Source: Mytilisepta virgata (lineage: Eukaryota; Mollusca; Bivalvia; Mytilida; Mytilidae). Taken from it: a stretch of 64,000 nt of DNA. Of this stretch, positions 23,735-34,640 are shown piece after piece. The stretch spans positions 32,914,001 to 32,978,000 of the forward strand of contig CM051511.1 of assembly GCA_028015205.1 (NCBI GenBank), in the 5' to 3' direction. The position numbers and the translations under genes were made by a program. Position 1 is the stretch's first letter; every line of letters starts with the position of its first letter. Below the pieces are notes generated by a model. That model had not been told where the DNA came from, did no database searches, and saw only the letters and a program-made list of their open reading frames with translations.

Positions 23735-23925
23735 AATGCCTAGAATGTTGTTTTTTTTTCAATATCAAAAAAATTATCCTAAAACGTTGATGACCAAATT
23801 CAAAAAAAATCAAAAATGACCACAAAGATAATGCCAAAACCATATAAGGACATACCTATGCACGCGGGAGATACTCCTTAGTTTTCACCAAAGTTTACAT
23901 TTTTGTAACAGTAAATTTAAAGTAT
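23735..23925 (-). mobile_element. Family B repeat, copy without ribozyme
   Basis: Shares AATGCCTAGAATGTTG, AATGACCACAAAGATAATGCC, AACCATATAAGGACATACC, TATGCACGCGGGAGATACTC and TTGTAACAGTAAATTTAAAG with the family. The hammerhead end is degenerate or missing. Same orientation as all other copies. Confidence 0.6.
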
Positions 23926-24289
23926 ATTGTCAGAATATGCAGATTCAGCACATTGCTCCTTTTTTTTCTTTTATTTTTCAGTTTAGTTTGTTAGACTCTT
24001 CCATCTAAAGTCACTCAATAGTTCTCTTCACACTGATAAGATCAAATATATGGATATATGTAGGTCGCAAAATGTTCTCAGCATAGTTACAAATGTTGCG
24101 ACCCCTAGGTGGCCTAAACAAATAACAAATTCCATAAATGAGCGGACCTAACTGTTCCGTCATCGCATTTTGTTGAGAAACTAATAGTTTAAACGTGCAC
24201 CTTGTTTTAAATCTTAATGTCAGTTTTACCCCAATATTTCAATCCCTTTGTTTATACCTTTTCCATGCCTATTTGCACATATTAGCATT

Positions 24290-24617
24290 AATACCAAAGT
24301 TCACACTTTACAGCAACACCAAAGTTAACATCATACAGCAACACCAAAGTTAACACCTTACAGCAACACCAAAGTTCACACTTTACAGCAACACCAAAGT
24401 TAACACCTTACAGCAACACCAAAGTTCACACTTTACAGCAACACCAAAGTTAACACCTTACAGCAACACGAAATTTCACATCGTACAGCAACATCAAAGT
24501 TCAAACCTTACAGCAACACCAGAGTTCACACCAAACAATAACACCAAAGTTCACACCAAACAACAACACCAAAGTTCACACCAAACAACAACACCAAAGT
24601 TCACACCTTACAGAAAC
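24290..24617. repeat. Minisatellite, 25-bp unit
   Basis: About 13 copies of a 25-bp unit, CAGCAACACCAAAGTTCACA plus CCTTA or CTTTA. Copies alternate between AGTTCACA and AGTTAACA in the middle of the array, and the last four carry ACCAAACAACAA in place of ACCTTACAGCAA. One strand is nearly free of G. Confidence 0.93.
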
Positions 24618-27600
24618 ACTAACAGTGTTCTTAGAATCGAATTACTGTCCATTAAGTAAACAAACAAAGCTAACTCAAATAAAATAAATAAAGTATATGT
24701 AGATTTACTTACAAATATCCTGACAACTATCTATAACACAAGCAAGCAAAATCGTCAGATATATGTATAGATAACATATCTGGAGTCCCGTACGGTATTT
24801 CAAAATACTATTAATTTCGTAAAATTTATGCCTATTAATTCTAAAAAAACATGACATTATTAATAGCATTTGTAACATGTTTAGTCTAATAAATAATAAT
24901 ATTATACTTATTGATTTTTCTTCTATTTATCTATGTGAAGTTCTCCGGTCCATATAATATTATATAAATTGGGTTTGTTTTGTGTTTTAATTTCATTATA
25001 AACATTCGTCTAGTGGCCAAATTCGGGTCGCTTCTCAGATAAATGAACAATTACAAAGAATAGTTGCTTCTGTAAATGCGATTTAAAAGGGGAAACTACA
25101 GTGTATACGATTTTTTCCAATTCTATTTCTTGTGTGCAGAATGACATTCTTTTCGATTGGTTTGTGATTTTGTGCAGATACTAAAGTGAATTTTTTGGGG
25201 GTAATTTGTTTTCGAAATTGGCTACTTTTTAAAGGGATAAAATGGTATTTTTTGTGCACATAAGTGTTACTGATTGTAAGCATGACATCCCCATCTAGAT
25301 TTCTTAGAATTAGGAAAGACCAATGTCTAGTAACACGTGAATGTCATTCATTTGAAAAATGCACAGTTGTGAATTTGTTAAATTTGTAAAAACAAAAATA
25401 TGAAAGGCTTCAGTGTTACGAATGAACACAAAGGTTTTTGGATTTACCTCGCTTGTCATTTTAATATTCGAATCTGCTCCATCATGTTGCATCAAGTTTT
25501 CGTCTTTCAAGTTCTACGAATCAATAGAAGTACTCTCTTTGTTTTCTGAAAGCAGTGCATACATCTCCTAAACCAAACTGCTACTTGTGTCAAAAATTGT
25601 CTTATTAATACACCGAAAGTCAAAGACGGCTCTGTAGAAATTACAATACTGTAGAAGACTACGTGTCTGACCGTCGTATAAAAACTATCAAAGGCAAAAT
25701 GATCTAACAAATAATAAAAAAAACGGATAACTGGATAGGTCAACAAAGGCAAAATATCCAATCAAAGACATCTACTCAACACCTGTCTAGACCAAAACAA
25801 CAATTAAATATCGAGTTCTAAATACAAACATTAAACCACCAGAGAATAAGGATAACATTACATAGTACGGCACTTAGAAATAATGGGCTCAAACCAGTTT
25901 TATGTAAAACGTCTTTATTTTATCATTATAGAAGACAAAGAAATAAATGTTGCTTTAAAGGTAAACTACACTTTGATTGTAATAAGATGATATCGACAAA
26001 AGAATACCAAAAGAGACAAAAAAGGTAGAATAAGTCCCTCAGATCTAAATCAAAAGTCACAACAAACACATAAGAATGGAACATAACAAACAAATACCAC
26101 AACAATACCAGCACATGTATAACTAAAAGAAAAAAATACTAAAATACTAGTATACAATTAATAACTACATTGTAAATAGAATAAGAGTAAGACTGCACAG
26201 AAACAATCAAAGCCACTAGCAATGTCATACTCCAACTAAATTATCTGCAGATTTAATCAAAGTTGGTACGCGTGTTTGTAAAGTTTCTGTATGAAATAGT
26301 TCTTATTGGAATTGGTCAATATCATACATTTTCAGGTGGTTACATACTCAGTTGACCAATCGGAATTTACACGCATGCAAATACAATATACATTTAAATA
26401 TGTTGGAAAACATTTTTAACGATAAATTTAAGGTGTAGATTACAACCGGAATAACCGGGTTGTATTTGCATACATTCCGATGGTTTGTCCTGGATTTTAA
26501 AAAAAATATTTGTTTTCTGGCTCCACCAAAACTGCTACTTTAAATTCACTAGTGGAAGTTATTACTACGGGTAAATCTTAGTTTTTAAAATAGACGAGAA
26601 TACTTAGAGGGACAGAGAATATCTAGATGAACTTTAAACTAGCATTATTTCAAACAAAGTACAATTAGAAATTATTCCAAATCCAAGAGTTCTGACGGAA
26701 AAGTTTTGCTAGAAATTTACATTTGTAAATCCTGATTTGTACTACTAATCCCCTTGAAATCTTGTTTATCGGAAATTAGATATTTAGAATTTCCGATTAA
26801 ACATGAAATGATAACGGGTTATGCCAAAATGTTTTAGATTTTGATCTTTTTTAAGTCCACTACATTATGTTTACATATTTCCGGAAAACTGCTTCTTTAT
26901 GGTAAAAGCAAATTGCAAACTAATTCAAAACAGATGCCTTTTACAATTAACCAAATAGATAGGACTACACAAATGAACGTGAGCTGATAAAGCACTACTG
27001 GCGCTTATTTGTCTGCTCCTACGTCATGAGCCATATGCTTCTTTCTCCAATTTGACGTAATTTGATGTGTAAAACGATTTTATAGTTTGAATAAAGGTCA
27101 AACGAGATTGTTAAAGGAATCACCTTTAATTTGGCTAGGGTATTGAGTCAAAGAATGAATTTTACCATAAAAAGGCAGGGTCCAAATGTAGATGGGGAAA
27201 TGAAGGCTCGAAAATGTGGAAAAAATAACACACAATATAACATCCAATCCGAGTTTCATATTTTGGAGAAAAAAGATTGTATGGGAGGTTAGCTACGTGA
27301 CTCACTGTAAAGACTTGAAATTGAAGAACGGCAAGGCGTTTGACACCCTAGCCGGCCTTTGTTTAAAATTTAGTTTCTTATATCAAAGGAATTGTGTCTA
27401 GAAATATTCCACTATAACCCTTATTCTATTATTTTTGGAAATAGTACAACTTAAAACTGTAACCAACCAAGGATTTAATACTTTCAGTCCTATTTTCTTA
27501 TCCTTCGAAACAATAGTTATAACGACATCCACATTCTATGATTTTTAATAGATCAATAAAAAATAAATGTTTTTATCTGATTTTTGTAATACTACCTTCC

Positions 27601-28299
27601 CCAAAATTGTTTTATTCTCTGAATTTCAACAGATAAACTAATATGACCATTCATCATTATACCTATATACGAAAGAATGAAGAAAATTGAAAAGATCAAC
27701 AACAAAACCAATCAATGTACAACAACACACCTCCGTCAAAACAAAGACAGAAAAATACAAACGTAACGACAAAAAGGAGTCAAAGGTTTGTTCACATTCT
27801 GCCATTTTTTTTTCAAAAATATTATAACTATCATTCATACAGATAGATGTAGGATAGGGGAATTCCACTCGAGGGGTCACATTTTTTCTGTCAGACACGA
27901 GTCTTGCCGACTGACAAAATATGTGATCCTCTCATTACAGACCATAGAATTTTTAAGAAATAGCTTGAAAGTAAGAATGGCAGCCATGAATGAAAAACAT
28001 CCTTGCTAGAAAACGTGGGATTCTAGAGAAAAAATAGAAATAAATTCTAAATGAGAATCACGTGCTAATTTTCTTTTTATAAACAATTTCTTTTTGAAAT
28101 CTTCCGTCCAAATCCTGGAAGGTTGATGTTTTTTTGACGTTTTGACATTGTGACGTCGCAAAAATGTACTGTGACGTTACCTTTTGTCACGTGATGCAAG
28201 ACAAAGATATTCCACACGGGTGTCTTCAACCGCCGATAATACAGATACGGCAGACTTTCCGTGTGTAACAAAAAAGAGTTTCTTCTTTAACTACACACT
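24618..28299. other. Intergenic; possible retroelement 3'-UTR relics
   Basis: Mostly AT-rich and unrecognised. Two stretches (about 25740-26110 and 27640-27790) are strongly A/C-rich on the plus strand, like the inverse of the T/G-rich RT 3' UTRs elsewhere, but have no alignable core. A small imperfect foldback lies near 27870-27947 (GTCACATTTTTTCTGTCAG against CTGACAAAATATGTGATC). 28140-28200 has several TGACGT and CACGTG motifs. Confidence 0.4.
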
Positions 28300-28808
28300 A
28301 GTCATTTTGCGAAAAACTCAGCAGACAGGGTTGCAATCTCGTACATAGACAACACAGACATCACACAACTTGTAAGAAGAACTGCCGTTCTACATCTTTT
28401 ACCCGTGTACCGAATTGAAGACGTCTGGTTTAATGCCTTGAATGACTTAGAAAATATCGAAACTCCACTGGGTACCTCCACATTTACAGATTACGTTATC
28501 ACTCAATTGCTATAAGGCAATCCACAACTATGGAACCACTCTCACACTGACGGACCCAGAACTACAAACCACATCGAAGGTTGGCACAAGTTGAAGAAGA
28601 TAGTAAACAGCGCGCAAGCAAACATCTTCAATGTTGTCCGTACATTTCAATACATACAAGCAGTAAATCAATCAGATTCAGTATGTAGATAGGGGTACAA
28701 TGAGACTAAAGGAAAAGAAATGCCGCAACATCAACCGCAGGCTGCAACAAATCAAAGACAGACTAAACAATGGGACCATCGACATAGTTCAGTACTCAGA
28801 TATAGCTT
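28300..28808 (+). pseudogene. MULE-like transposase C-terminal pseudogene
   Basis: One frame from about 28303 reads HFAKNSADRVAISY, then DNTDITQLVRRTAVLHLLPV and YRIEDVWFNALNDLE. It passes an in-frame TAA at 28513-28515 and continues GNPQLWNHSHTDGPRTTNHI then EGWHKLKKIVNSAQANIFNV. After a stop near 28688, a +1 frame continues RLKEKKCRNINRRLQQIKDR to a TGA at 28811-28813. The FHFAK-like start, LPV-RIEDVW, RTTNH-EGWH and PNIF-like motifs are those of the region after the catalytic core in MULE-type (FLYWCH-associated) transposases. The DDE catalytic part is missing. The frame ends where an RT 3' UTR (next entry) begins, so the C-terminal codons may belong to the insertion. Confidence 0.72.
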
Positions 28809-29050
28809 TGTGACTTCCACCGGACTGACGTTGTTGAACTTCACGACGGGTGCCGTATACAAACAGGACCATGGATTCACTCCTGGTTTTTATAGGAGTT
28901 CGTGTTGTTCATTGTTTTTTAGTTTTCTGTGATTATTTGTTGAGCTTGTGGTTGTTCATTTGTCTTCCGGGTTTGTCTGTCTAATGGATTACTAGTACGT
29001 TTTCTTGATTGCTCCTTAGGTATATCAGTCCTTTTTTAAACCTTGAGTAG
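28806..29050 (+). mobile_element. RT retroelement 3'-UTR fragment
   Basis: Begins at TTTGTGACTTCCACCGGACT and continues with the same 3' UTR as at 2750 (GTTGAACTTCACGACGGGTG, TTATAGGAGTTCGTGTTGTT, TTGTCTGTCTAATGGATT, TTGCTCCTTAGGTATATCAG). It has no RT coding sequence and appears inserted into, or recombined with, the MULE pseudogene end. Confidence 0.78.
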
Positions 29051-29439
29051 TTCCACTGCTTAGTGTTCTTATTTTTAAATTATCATAGACTGATTTATAT
29101 CAGTTTGTATTACTGTATGTGGTCACAAAAAGTTAACTTGATTAATTTATTTCGTTCATAAATAAATGAGTGAATAGATCATTTTAACATTTTTCTAATT
29201 TTTTAATGTTCAAGATTAAATTCATGTCAAAAACAAGGCAAGATAAAAAAAAATTGTAGAATGTTAACCACATTTAAAATGCAAAACATAATTTTCAAAT
29301 AAATTTCCAAAATAATGCATTTTCAAAGTGGTTACTATTTCTATACCGTACAAATTCCAACTATCTCACTGCAAAAAATATTACTTATATGTTTTCCCCA
29401 ATATTATATACTCATATAGAAATCTTTAATCTGATTTGT
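29051..29439. other. Intergenic, nothing recognised
   Basis: AT-rich sequence without coding signal. Confidence 0.45.
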
Positions 29440-29602
29440 TAAAACAGTGTCACGTGATAATTGCCCATTCGTTGGGTCAACCGAAAATCGTTGGGTCGCA
29501 TAGTAAGGTCAACCGTTCGCGAGAAAACCCCATGGAAATCCCCTCGTGAGCCTCACGTGTTTCAATTTATAGTTACTTCCCTTGATTCAGTAAACAAATA
29601 AC
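29440..29602 (+). promoter_or_regulatory. Possible promoter or 5' UTR stretch with CACGTG motifs
   Basis: Noticeably less AT-rich than its surroundings, with CACGTG at about 29452 and about 29556, repeated GTTGGGTC and GGTCAACCG words, then TAACATG leading into the open frame at 29603. Suggestive of a promoter or first exon but not diagnostic. Confidence 0.25.
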
Positions 29603-29722
29603 ATGACGTCCGACAACAGGTTGCTTGCGGTGGATGAGGCAGAAATGGAACGCCTGCTGTCTGATAAGGATGAGTTGAATATTCGATGTAATATAACAGT
29701 TATCACCCTTGCCCGAGGGTGA
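29603..29722 (+). CDS. Candidate first coding exon, unknown protein
   Basis: ATG at 29603 opens MTSDNRLLAVDEAEMERLLS then DKDELNIRCN. The acidic, helix-like N-terminus ending in a DKD segment faintly resembles N-termini of bivalve KIAA1958 or tyrosine-recombinase-like proteins (from memory, weak). A possible donor GTAATA follows at 29686, inside the frame; otherwise it stops at TGA 29720-29722. No second exon was found. Confidence 0.3.
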   Translation: MTSDNRLLAVDEAEMERLLSDKDELNIRCNITVITLARG

Positions 29723-29925
29723 CCTTACTTTCCGAGGGGAGACAAACCGTCGGGTCACACACCAACAATATCACTCGGGCAAGCACGGGTGACCTTACTT
29801 TCTTCTGGGAGACAAACCGTCGGGTCACACACCAACAAGGGTGAAGCCCTCGGGTGACCTTACTTTCTTCCGGATTTAAATTTTAGTATTGTAAAACCGT
29901 CGGGTCACACACCAACAAGGGTTAT
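29717..29925. repeat. Three-copy tandem repeat with GTGACC/GGTCAC inverted motifs
   Basis: GGGTGACCTTACTTTC occurs at 29717, 29787 and 29852. Each is followed by AAACCGTCGGGTCACACACC, and all three repeats end ACCAACAA. Unit lengths are 65-70 bp. GTGACC and GGTCAC within a unit could form a short stem. CTTGCCCGAG and CTCGGGCAAG also form an inverted pair near 29709 and 29774. Confidence 0.85.
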
Positions 29926-30024
29926 AATTGTATATTCACACATGTATCAATTACATCTCATTTTCTACAAAACATACTATTGTTTATCATCTTTTGTTCT
30001 CTAATTAATATCGTTAAAACAACA

Positions 30025-30081
30025 TTCCCATTCTGCCCACTTATGTTTTTACTGTAATTTCAAAAATGGGCAGAATGGGAA
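30025..30081. repeat. Perfect inverted repeat (hairpin)
   Basis: TTCCCATTCTGCCCA (30025-30039) and TGGGCAGAATGGGAA (30067-30081) are exact inverses separated by a 27-nt loop. Likely a small foldback relic. Confidence 0.85.
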
Positions 30082-30902
30082 CACACCGAGTCAAAATGGT
30101 AAGCACATACATTTTTATGACTATGATTACCCGTAAATGTGACCCGAGTTCCGATCATCAATGTTTATTTCTGTTGATGCCAAGAAACCATTTTCTATCT
30201 TTGTCGTGTGAATGTTTGTGAAATAGGGACCTAGCTGATCTGGATTCAAGGTTTTAAAATACCTTTTCATTCGAAATGTATATCAAACCTGATCAAAGTA
30301 ATATGTCAAACAATAATAAAAATAAAATTAAAAAGTCAACGTATAATAATTATGACTAACCTCACAAGTTCATTGTAGTCCCAGTATTAACAATACACAG
30401 TGTCATCGTTTTATGAATTCTTAGAACGCATAATACGACTGCCTATATTCTTCGATCTACTTATTTCAGTTCTTTTGCATTCACGTTCTACTATATATTT
30501 TCAGCTCTAATGGTTGTTGTCACATATATATATATATTCAATAACATCTTTTCCGTATTGTATTTTTACACCAGAATTCTATTTTTTTTAAATTTACATC
30601 TTTTACGTCCTCATTTATGTCAAACCTGACAGGCCTATTACGACAATAGAATATTGTAAAGCAATTATATCACTAGTTATTAAATTATTGATGAAAAAAG
30701 TGAAGGAAATGTTCATTTTTAGAAAACCAGTTTCCATATCAGTTATTTGTTGAGAATTTTAATTTCAGAGGCTTAAAATGGCTCCATTTTCGTCAAAAAG
30801 ATTGTTTGGATAGCTTTTTTGGTCATTCTGGAATTTAACTAGTCCGACTAGTCTGTTTACGCAAAACGACTGATTTATTTTGGGTAGTTTGACGACAGAT
30901 AT
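30082..30902. other. Intergenic, nothing recognised
   Basis: AT-rich, with a short TA microsatellite near 30522. Confidence 0.45.
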
Positions 30903-31215
30903 AATAAATTCTTTGCTACCTATTTGGATTCACAAGATGTGCACATTTCGGTGATTTGCGACTCATCAGTTGTACTCAAGGCCTAAAATATTGAAACAAA
31001 CAAAGTAATATTCCAAAAACTTTAAGGAGAAATTCACAAGTGCCAAAATCACCAAAATTGTGAAGCCAAACTATCCAAGGACAGAGCTATGTACGAATCA
31101 TTTTTGTAACTGTAAATTGAAACTTTCAATTTCGGGCTACCAACTGAGCTGGTGATACCCTCCATCAGCAGAATGTTGACTCGGTGGTAATGATAAATTC
31201 TTTGATAAATATTTT
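30903..31215 (-). mobile_element. Retrozyme-like repeat, family B, full unit plus start of a second
   Basis: The plus strand begins ATAAATTCTTTGCTACC (30904) and runs through the hammerhead, the TTGTGAAGCC and GGACAGAGCTATGTACG segments, and a GAGCTGGTGATACCCTCC / ATCAGCAGAATGTTGACTC segment. At 31193 it meets ATAAATTCTTTGATA again. The repeated word is 289 bp apart, giving the unit length and showing that the copy was once tandem. The second unit is lost after about 20 bp. Confidence 0.78.
30931..30974 (-). ncRNA. Hammerhead ribozyme B2, weakened
   Basis: Minus strand: CTGATGA at 30969-30963 and GAAA at 30949-30946, cleavage triplet ATC intact (expected site 30936/30935). Stem I keeps five pairs including one G-U. 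Stem II reads GTCGCAAATCACC, with two internal mismatches against the family's GTCG/CGAC helix, so activity is doubtful. Confidence 0.6.
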
Positions 31216-31289
31216 GATATAAAACTTGGGAATTCCAGATACCCGTTGAGGGTCAGCAGAGAACAATGTTTCCGAATTTCAAATATGTT

Positions 31290-31610
31290 TATAGTAGCGT
31301 ACTCGCCGCGAGTGTGGAAGGTCGCGGGTACGATCCCCGGCCGGGTCAAACCAAACACATCAAAACTGGCATTTGCTGCTTCTCTGCCAAGCACGCGGCA
31401 TCTAGAATTTAGAGCAAAGATCGACTAGTGGGCTCAGCAACAGAATAATGTGTCCGAGTGCGGTGATATGTCTTCCTGTCGACAGTTACCTCGTGAGCTA
31501 ACGCGTTAAAAATCCGGCTTCGTGTGTCGGTCTTGTACAAAGTTCTCGTCCTGATATGCACCTGGTTGCCACTTGACGTTAAACAATAATTCATCCATCC
31601 ATCATTGAAT
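31290..31610 (+). mobile_element. tRNA-derived SINE with conserved molluscan core
   Basis: The head carries an A-box-like TAGTAGCGTACTCGCCGCGA (about 31293) and a B-box-like GGGTACGATCCCC (31326-31338). The body (CAAAACTGGCATTTGCTGCT, AATAATGTGTCCGAGTGCGG, GTTACCTCGTGAGCTAACGC) and tail (GCCACTTGACGTTAAACAAT followed by ATTCATCCATCCATC) match from memory a SINE widespread in molluscs, of the broadly conserved central-domain type (V-SINE/RUDI or MetaSINE; not distinguished here). The short ORFs on both strands are not genes. Confidence 0.8.
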
Positions 31611-31844
31611 GAGTGTAGTTCAGAGAAATAAGCTCAGAATTTGTAATTAACTGGGATCTGTATTATTAATAAGATGTATGGCGTGAAATTTGTATCTATA
31701 ATTTACTGTTTTGAAGTTTCATGAAGAAATAACATTAACCTTTATGAAAATACGGAATATTTTGTCTGTGCTTGTCATTTGCCTATTTATCGGAAGTTGT
31801 GACTGATATGTACATATTATCAGGTTTTCTGCAAACGTATATCG
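31611..31844. other. Intergenic, nothing recognised
   Basis: AT-rich, no coding signal. Confidence 0.4.
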
Positions 31845-31944
31845 TAAAATATCAGCCGCGAGACACAATGTGAAGCTTTTTCGGCGAGTGAGCGTAGTGA
31901 ACGAGCTAAAAAGCTTCATATTGTGTCGAGCGGCTTATATTTTA
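31845..31944. repeat. Foldback/MITE-like inverted repeat
   Basis: TAAAATATCAGCCGCGAG then ACACAATGTGAAGCTTTTT (31845-31881) is inverted as AAAAAGCTTCATATTGTGTC then CGGCTTATATTTTA (31907-31944). The arms are about 37 bp with few mismatches around a GAGCGTAGTGAACGAGC loop, typical of small foldback MITEs. Confidence 0.8.
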
Positions 31945-34205
31945 CAATATTTCTTTGAAGAAAACTTGATGATAAATTTATCGTATTGTTAACTAGCAAT
32001 CTTAATGGAATTTCTTACTTTTTAATGGCCATCTGCCTATAACCGGATGTTTTCCTGATATATTGGGGTCAACGTTGGGTCAAACATTATGACGTCGCTG
32101 ATATATTCGGGTCAGCTCATATTAGGGTCGGGTCAACTCTTTATGACGTCACAGTGCCGAAATACGGGAAATTGTGAAGGCCTCAGCAGGTCGATATAGG
32201 CATGGGGAAATACGATAAGCGCGGATAATGGTTAAATATCATTTCAGATATTTATTTCTATGGAGATATTTCTAACTTTGTTTTCTAGTACGAAATAATA
32301 ACTTCAAATCATCCTCAAATTAAAATCGAAAATATAGATAGAATACAAATAATAGCATGAGTTTTAAACACTTTTCTATGATATATTTAAGGGACTGAGG
32401 TCATTAAAAAAATAATTTTCTCGGTACAGTTTAGCTGCTGACGTCGCAATATGGTCTTGATAATTGACGTGGAGTATAAACATGATAAAAGTGTAAATCA
32501 AAAACTTTCCGTTCTCCACATGATCGCTGTTTCCTTTGCCACTGATTTGAAAGGCTTTACCCCTTCGAGGCATCTCTTGATTTATGCTGGTTTCCTGTTT
32601 TGAATCTACATATTTATCTACATATGTACGTTTTTAGTTACATTCGTACATTTTGATATTGTCATCGTTTTCTCCTCCGGATGCAAGATAAAGCTTTGCC
32701 TTTAGGTTTCCTCAGTTTAATTTTTCTTTGCTTCCTCTTTTACAGCTGATTAATATGGGGTTCATCTGTCCACCAAACAAATTTTATACTAATTACATTG
32801 TTAAATGTTTTTTCACATAGTAATTACGTTGTATTCTACAATATACAACTTTTTTTACCAAGGTCTTAACTTCATTTATGGCCTGTTTGGTTCGTATCAC
32901 GTATTATTTAACGTTTTTTCGATGTCAATGTTATGCATTTTAGATAATGGTATAAATCTTTATAAATTTCGTTAGAAGATGAAAGTTTCAAAAAGACAGA
33001 AAGCATTTCATTTTATTTTATTTTTATGTATCTAATTAAAATAATATTTAATTGATATATTAATAACACGTTTCCAGATTCGATATTAATGAAATAAACT
33101 TTATGTTAAGGATATTCACTGGTGAGAGTTTTAATATATAGATTTTCAAAATACTTTTAAATTTAGATAGAGGTTGAAATCAATAACAAAATACGACAAA
33201 GAAAACTTGCTGAACTCGTGTCTGATATAAAAGGTGTTAGCAATTTGACGGAAAAACGAGTCTCTCTAGATTTTTCCTTTGGGTTGAAAGGCAAATGTGA
33301 TGAACTTTAAAGTTTATAAAAATTAAACTAATATATAGAATTCCAAAAATTGTTCTCATTTAAATCTTTAAGATGTGTAGAATAAATAAATAAAAGGAAA
33401 ATAGGTGGTTTCTGTTGGTAAAAAAAAAAATTCCATACTAAAAATGGATTAACCCTGAGGAGTTCGCATAATCTGACCAAAATTCAAAAATCTCACAAGT
33501 GGCTATCCTCAATTAAAACCATATTAAAACCATACGCTTTAAATTTTGTAGTTAAAACTTTCAGTCTGAAGGTACAATGAAATAATCTCCTGATATTTTT
33601 AGGCGTCCTCCTAAAAAAGTTCAATCCTTTAGTAAGAATTTGAAAACTTCAAAAAAAAATCTTAAAAAGCATAAAATACTATATCCTTCTGATATAAAGC
33701 CAAAACACTTGATAAAAAATTACAATTCTCCCGTTTTATGTAATAACAAAATAATATTTATATGAATGAACACTGCTCTATTCTTCTCTATTCAATATGA
33801 TAACATGGCATGTGTGTTTGGGTTATCTAAAACAAATATAATGCTGATTACATTTCTTCATGGACCAAATCGTCTTTCCTCTAAGATGAAATGTTTTATC
33901 AGGTGTTATCGATTACATATAGAAACAATTATTATCTTTTAAAGGTTATTGCATTTTTAAATGCATATTTGTTACAGATGCCATATTTTTGTATTAATGA
34001 GAGGCTTTATAAGTAGTAATAAAGATAGAAAACTACTTGAATCTGTCTGAATAATGATGTTTTATATTACAACACATGTATACTACGTCAATAATTAATT
34101 TCTATTAAATGCATTGAAAAACAATTGTGGTATGAAATCTAATTTACAACTTATTTTCGCGGTATTAACATTTTTCAGAAATTTCATATTATAGTGTTAT
34201 TAAAT
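31945..34205. other. Intergenic, nothing recognised
   Basis: Mostly AT-rich. 32055-32160 has repeated GGGTCAACG and ATGACGTC words. A TTAAGGATATTCACTGG at 33106 resembles the TTAA MITE end. No gene seen. Confidence 0.45.
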
Positions 34206-34341
34206 GGGTATTTTCATATAAAGCCTGTATTATGTCCGAATCAGTCGTATTATGTCGAGGTCAGCTGTATAGTCTATACAGCTGATCAAGTCCCAGTACA
34301 ACTGTACGGGGACATAATACAGGCTTTATATGAAAATACCC
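34206..34341. mobile_element. Foldback MITE with perfect 32-bp inverted arms and a nested palindrome
   Basis: The arm GGGTATTTTCATATAAAGCC plus TGTATTATGTCC (34206-34237) is exactly inverted at 34310-34341. Inside, TCAGCTGTATAG (34261-34272) and CTATACAGCTGA (34274-34285) form a second perfect palindrome with a one-base centre. Exact arm identity suggests a young copy or active gene conversion. Confidence 0.88.
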
Positions 34342-34350
34342 AACACCTTT

Positions 34351-34640
34351 ATTAACCAATGACCTGAAATTACAGTATTTTTTTTAAATTATTGTTGTCA
34401 TAACTATACGGCAAATATATTGTCGTTCAGGTTATTTTTTCTAACGGCAATAAACCATAATTTATTTTTCTATAGAGAACAGAAACCGGAAGTTTATACA
34501 AGTTTATACAGTATTTGTACACGGCCGATGCCCTGTATTAATTTTTACACAGGGCATCGGTCCTGTACAAATGCCAGCTTTCAAGAACTTCCTGTAATAT
34601 TAAATGGTCCATTATACTGTATTTTAAGTCATTGGTTAAT
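34351..34640. mobile_element. Second foldback element with nested hairpin, adjacent to the first
   Basis: ATTAACCAATGAC (34351-34363) and GTCATTGGTTAAT (34628-34640) are exact inverted ends of a 290-bp element. Inside, ATTTGTACA with CCGATGCCCTGT (34513-34536) folds against ACAGGGCATCGG with TGTACAAAT (34549-34572), and GGAAGTT / AACTTCC continue the pairing outward. A 121-residue open frame (34420-34785) crosses the hairpin and is not a gene. Confidence 0.75.
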
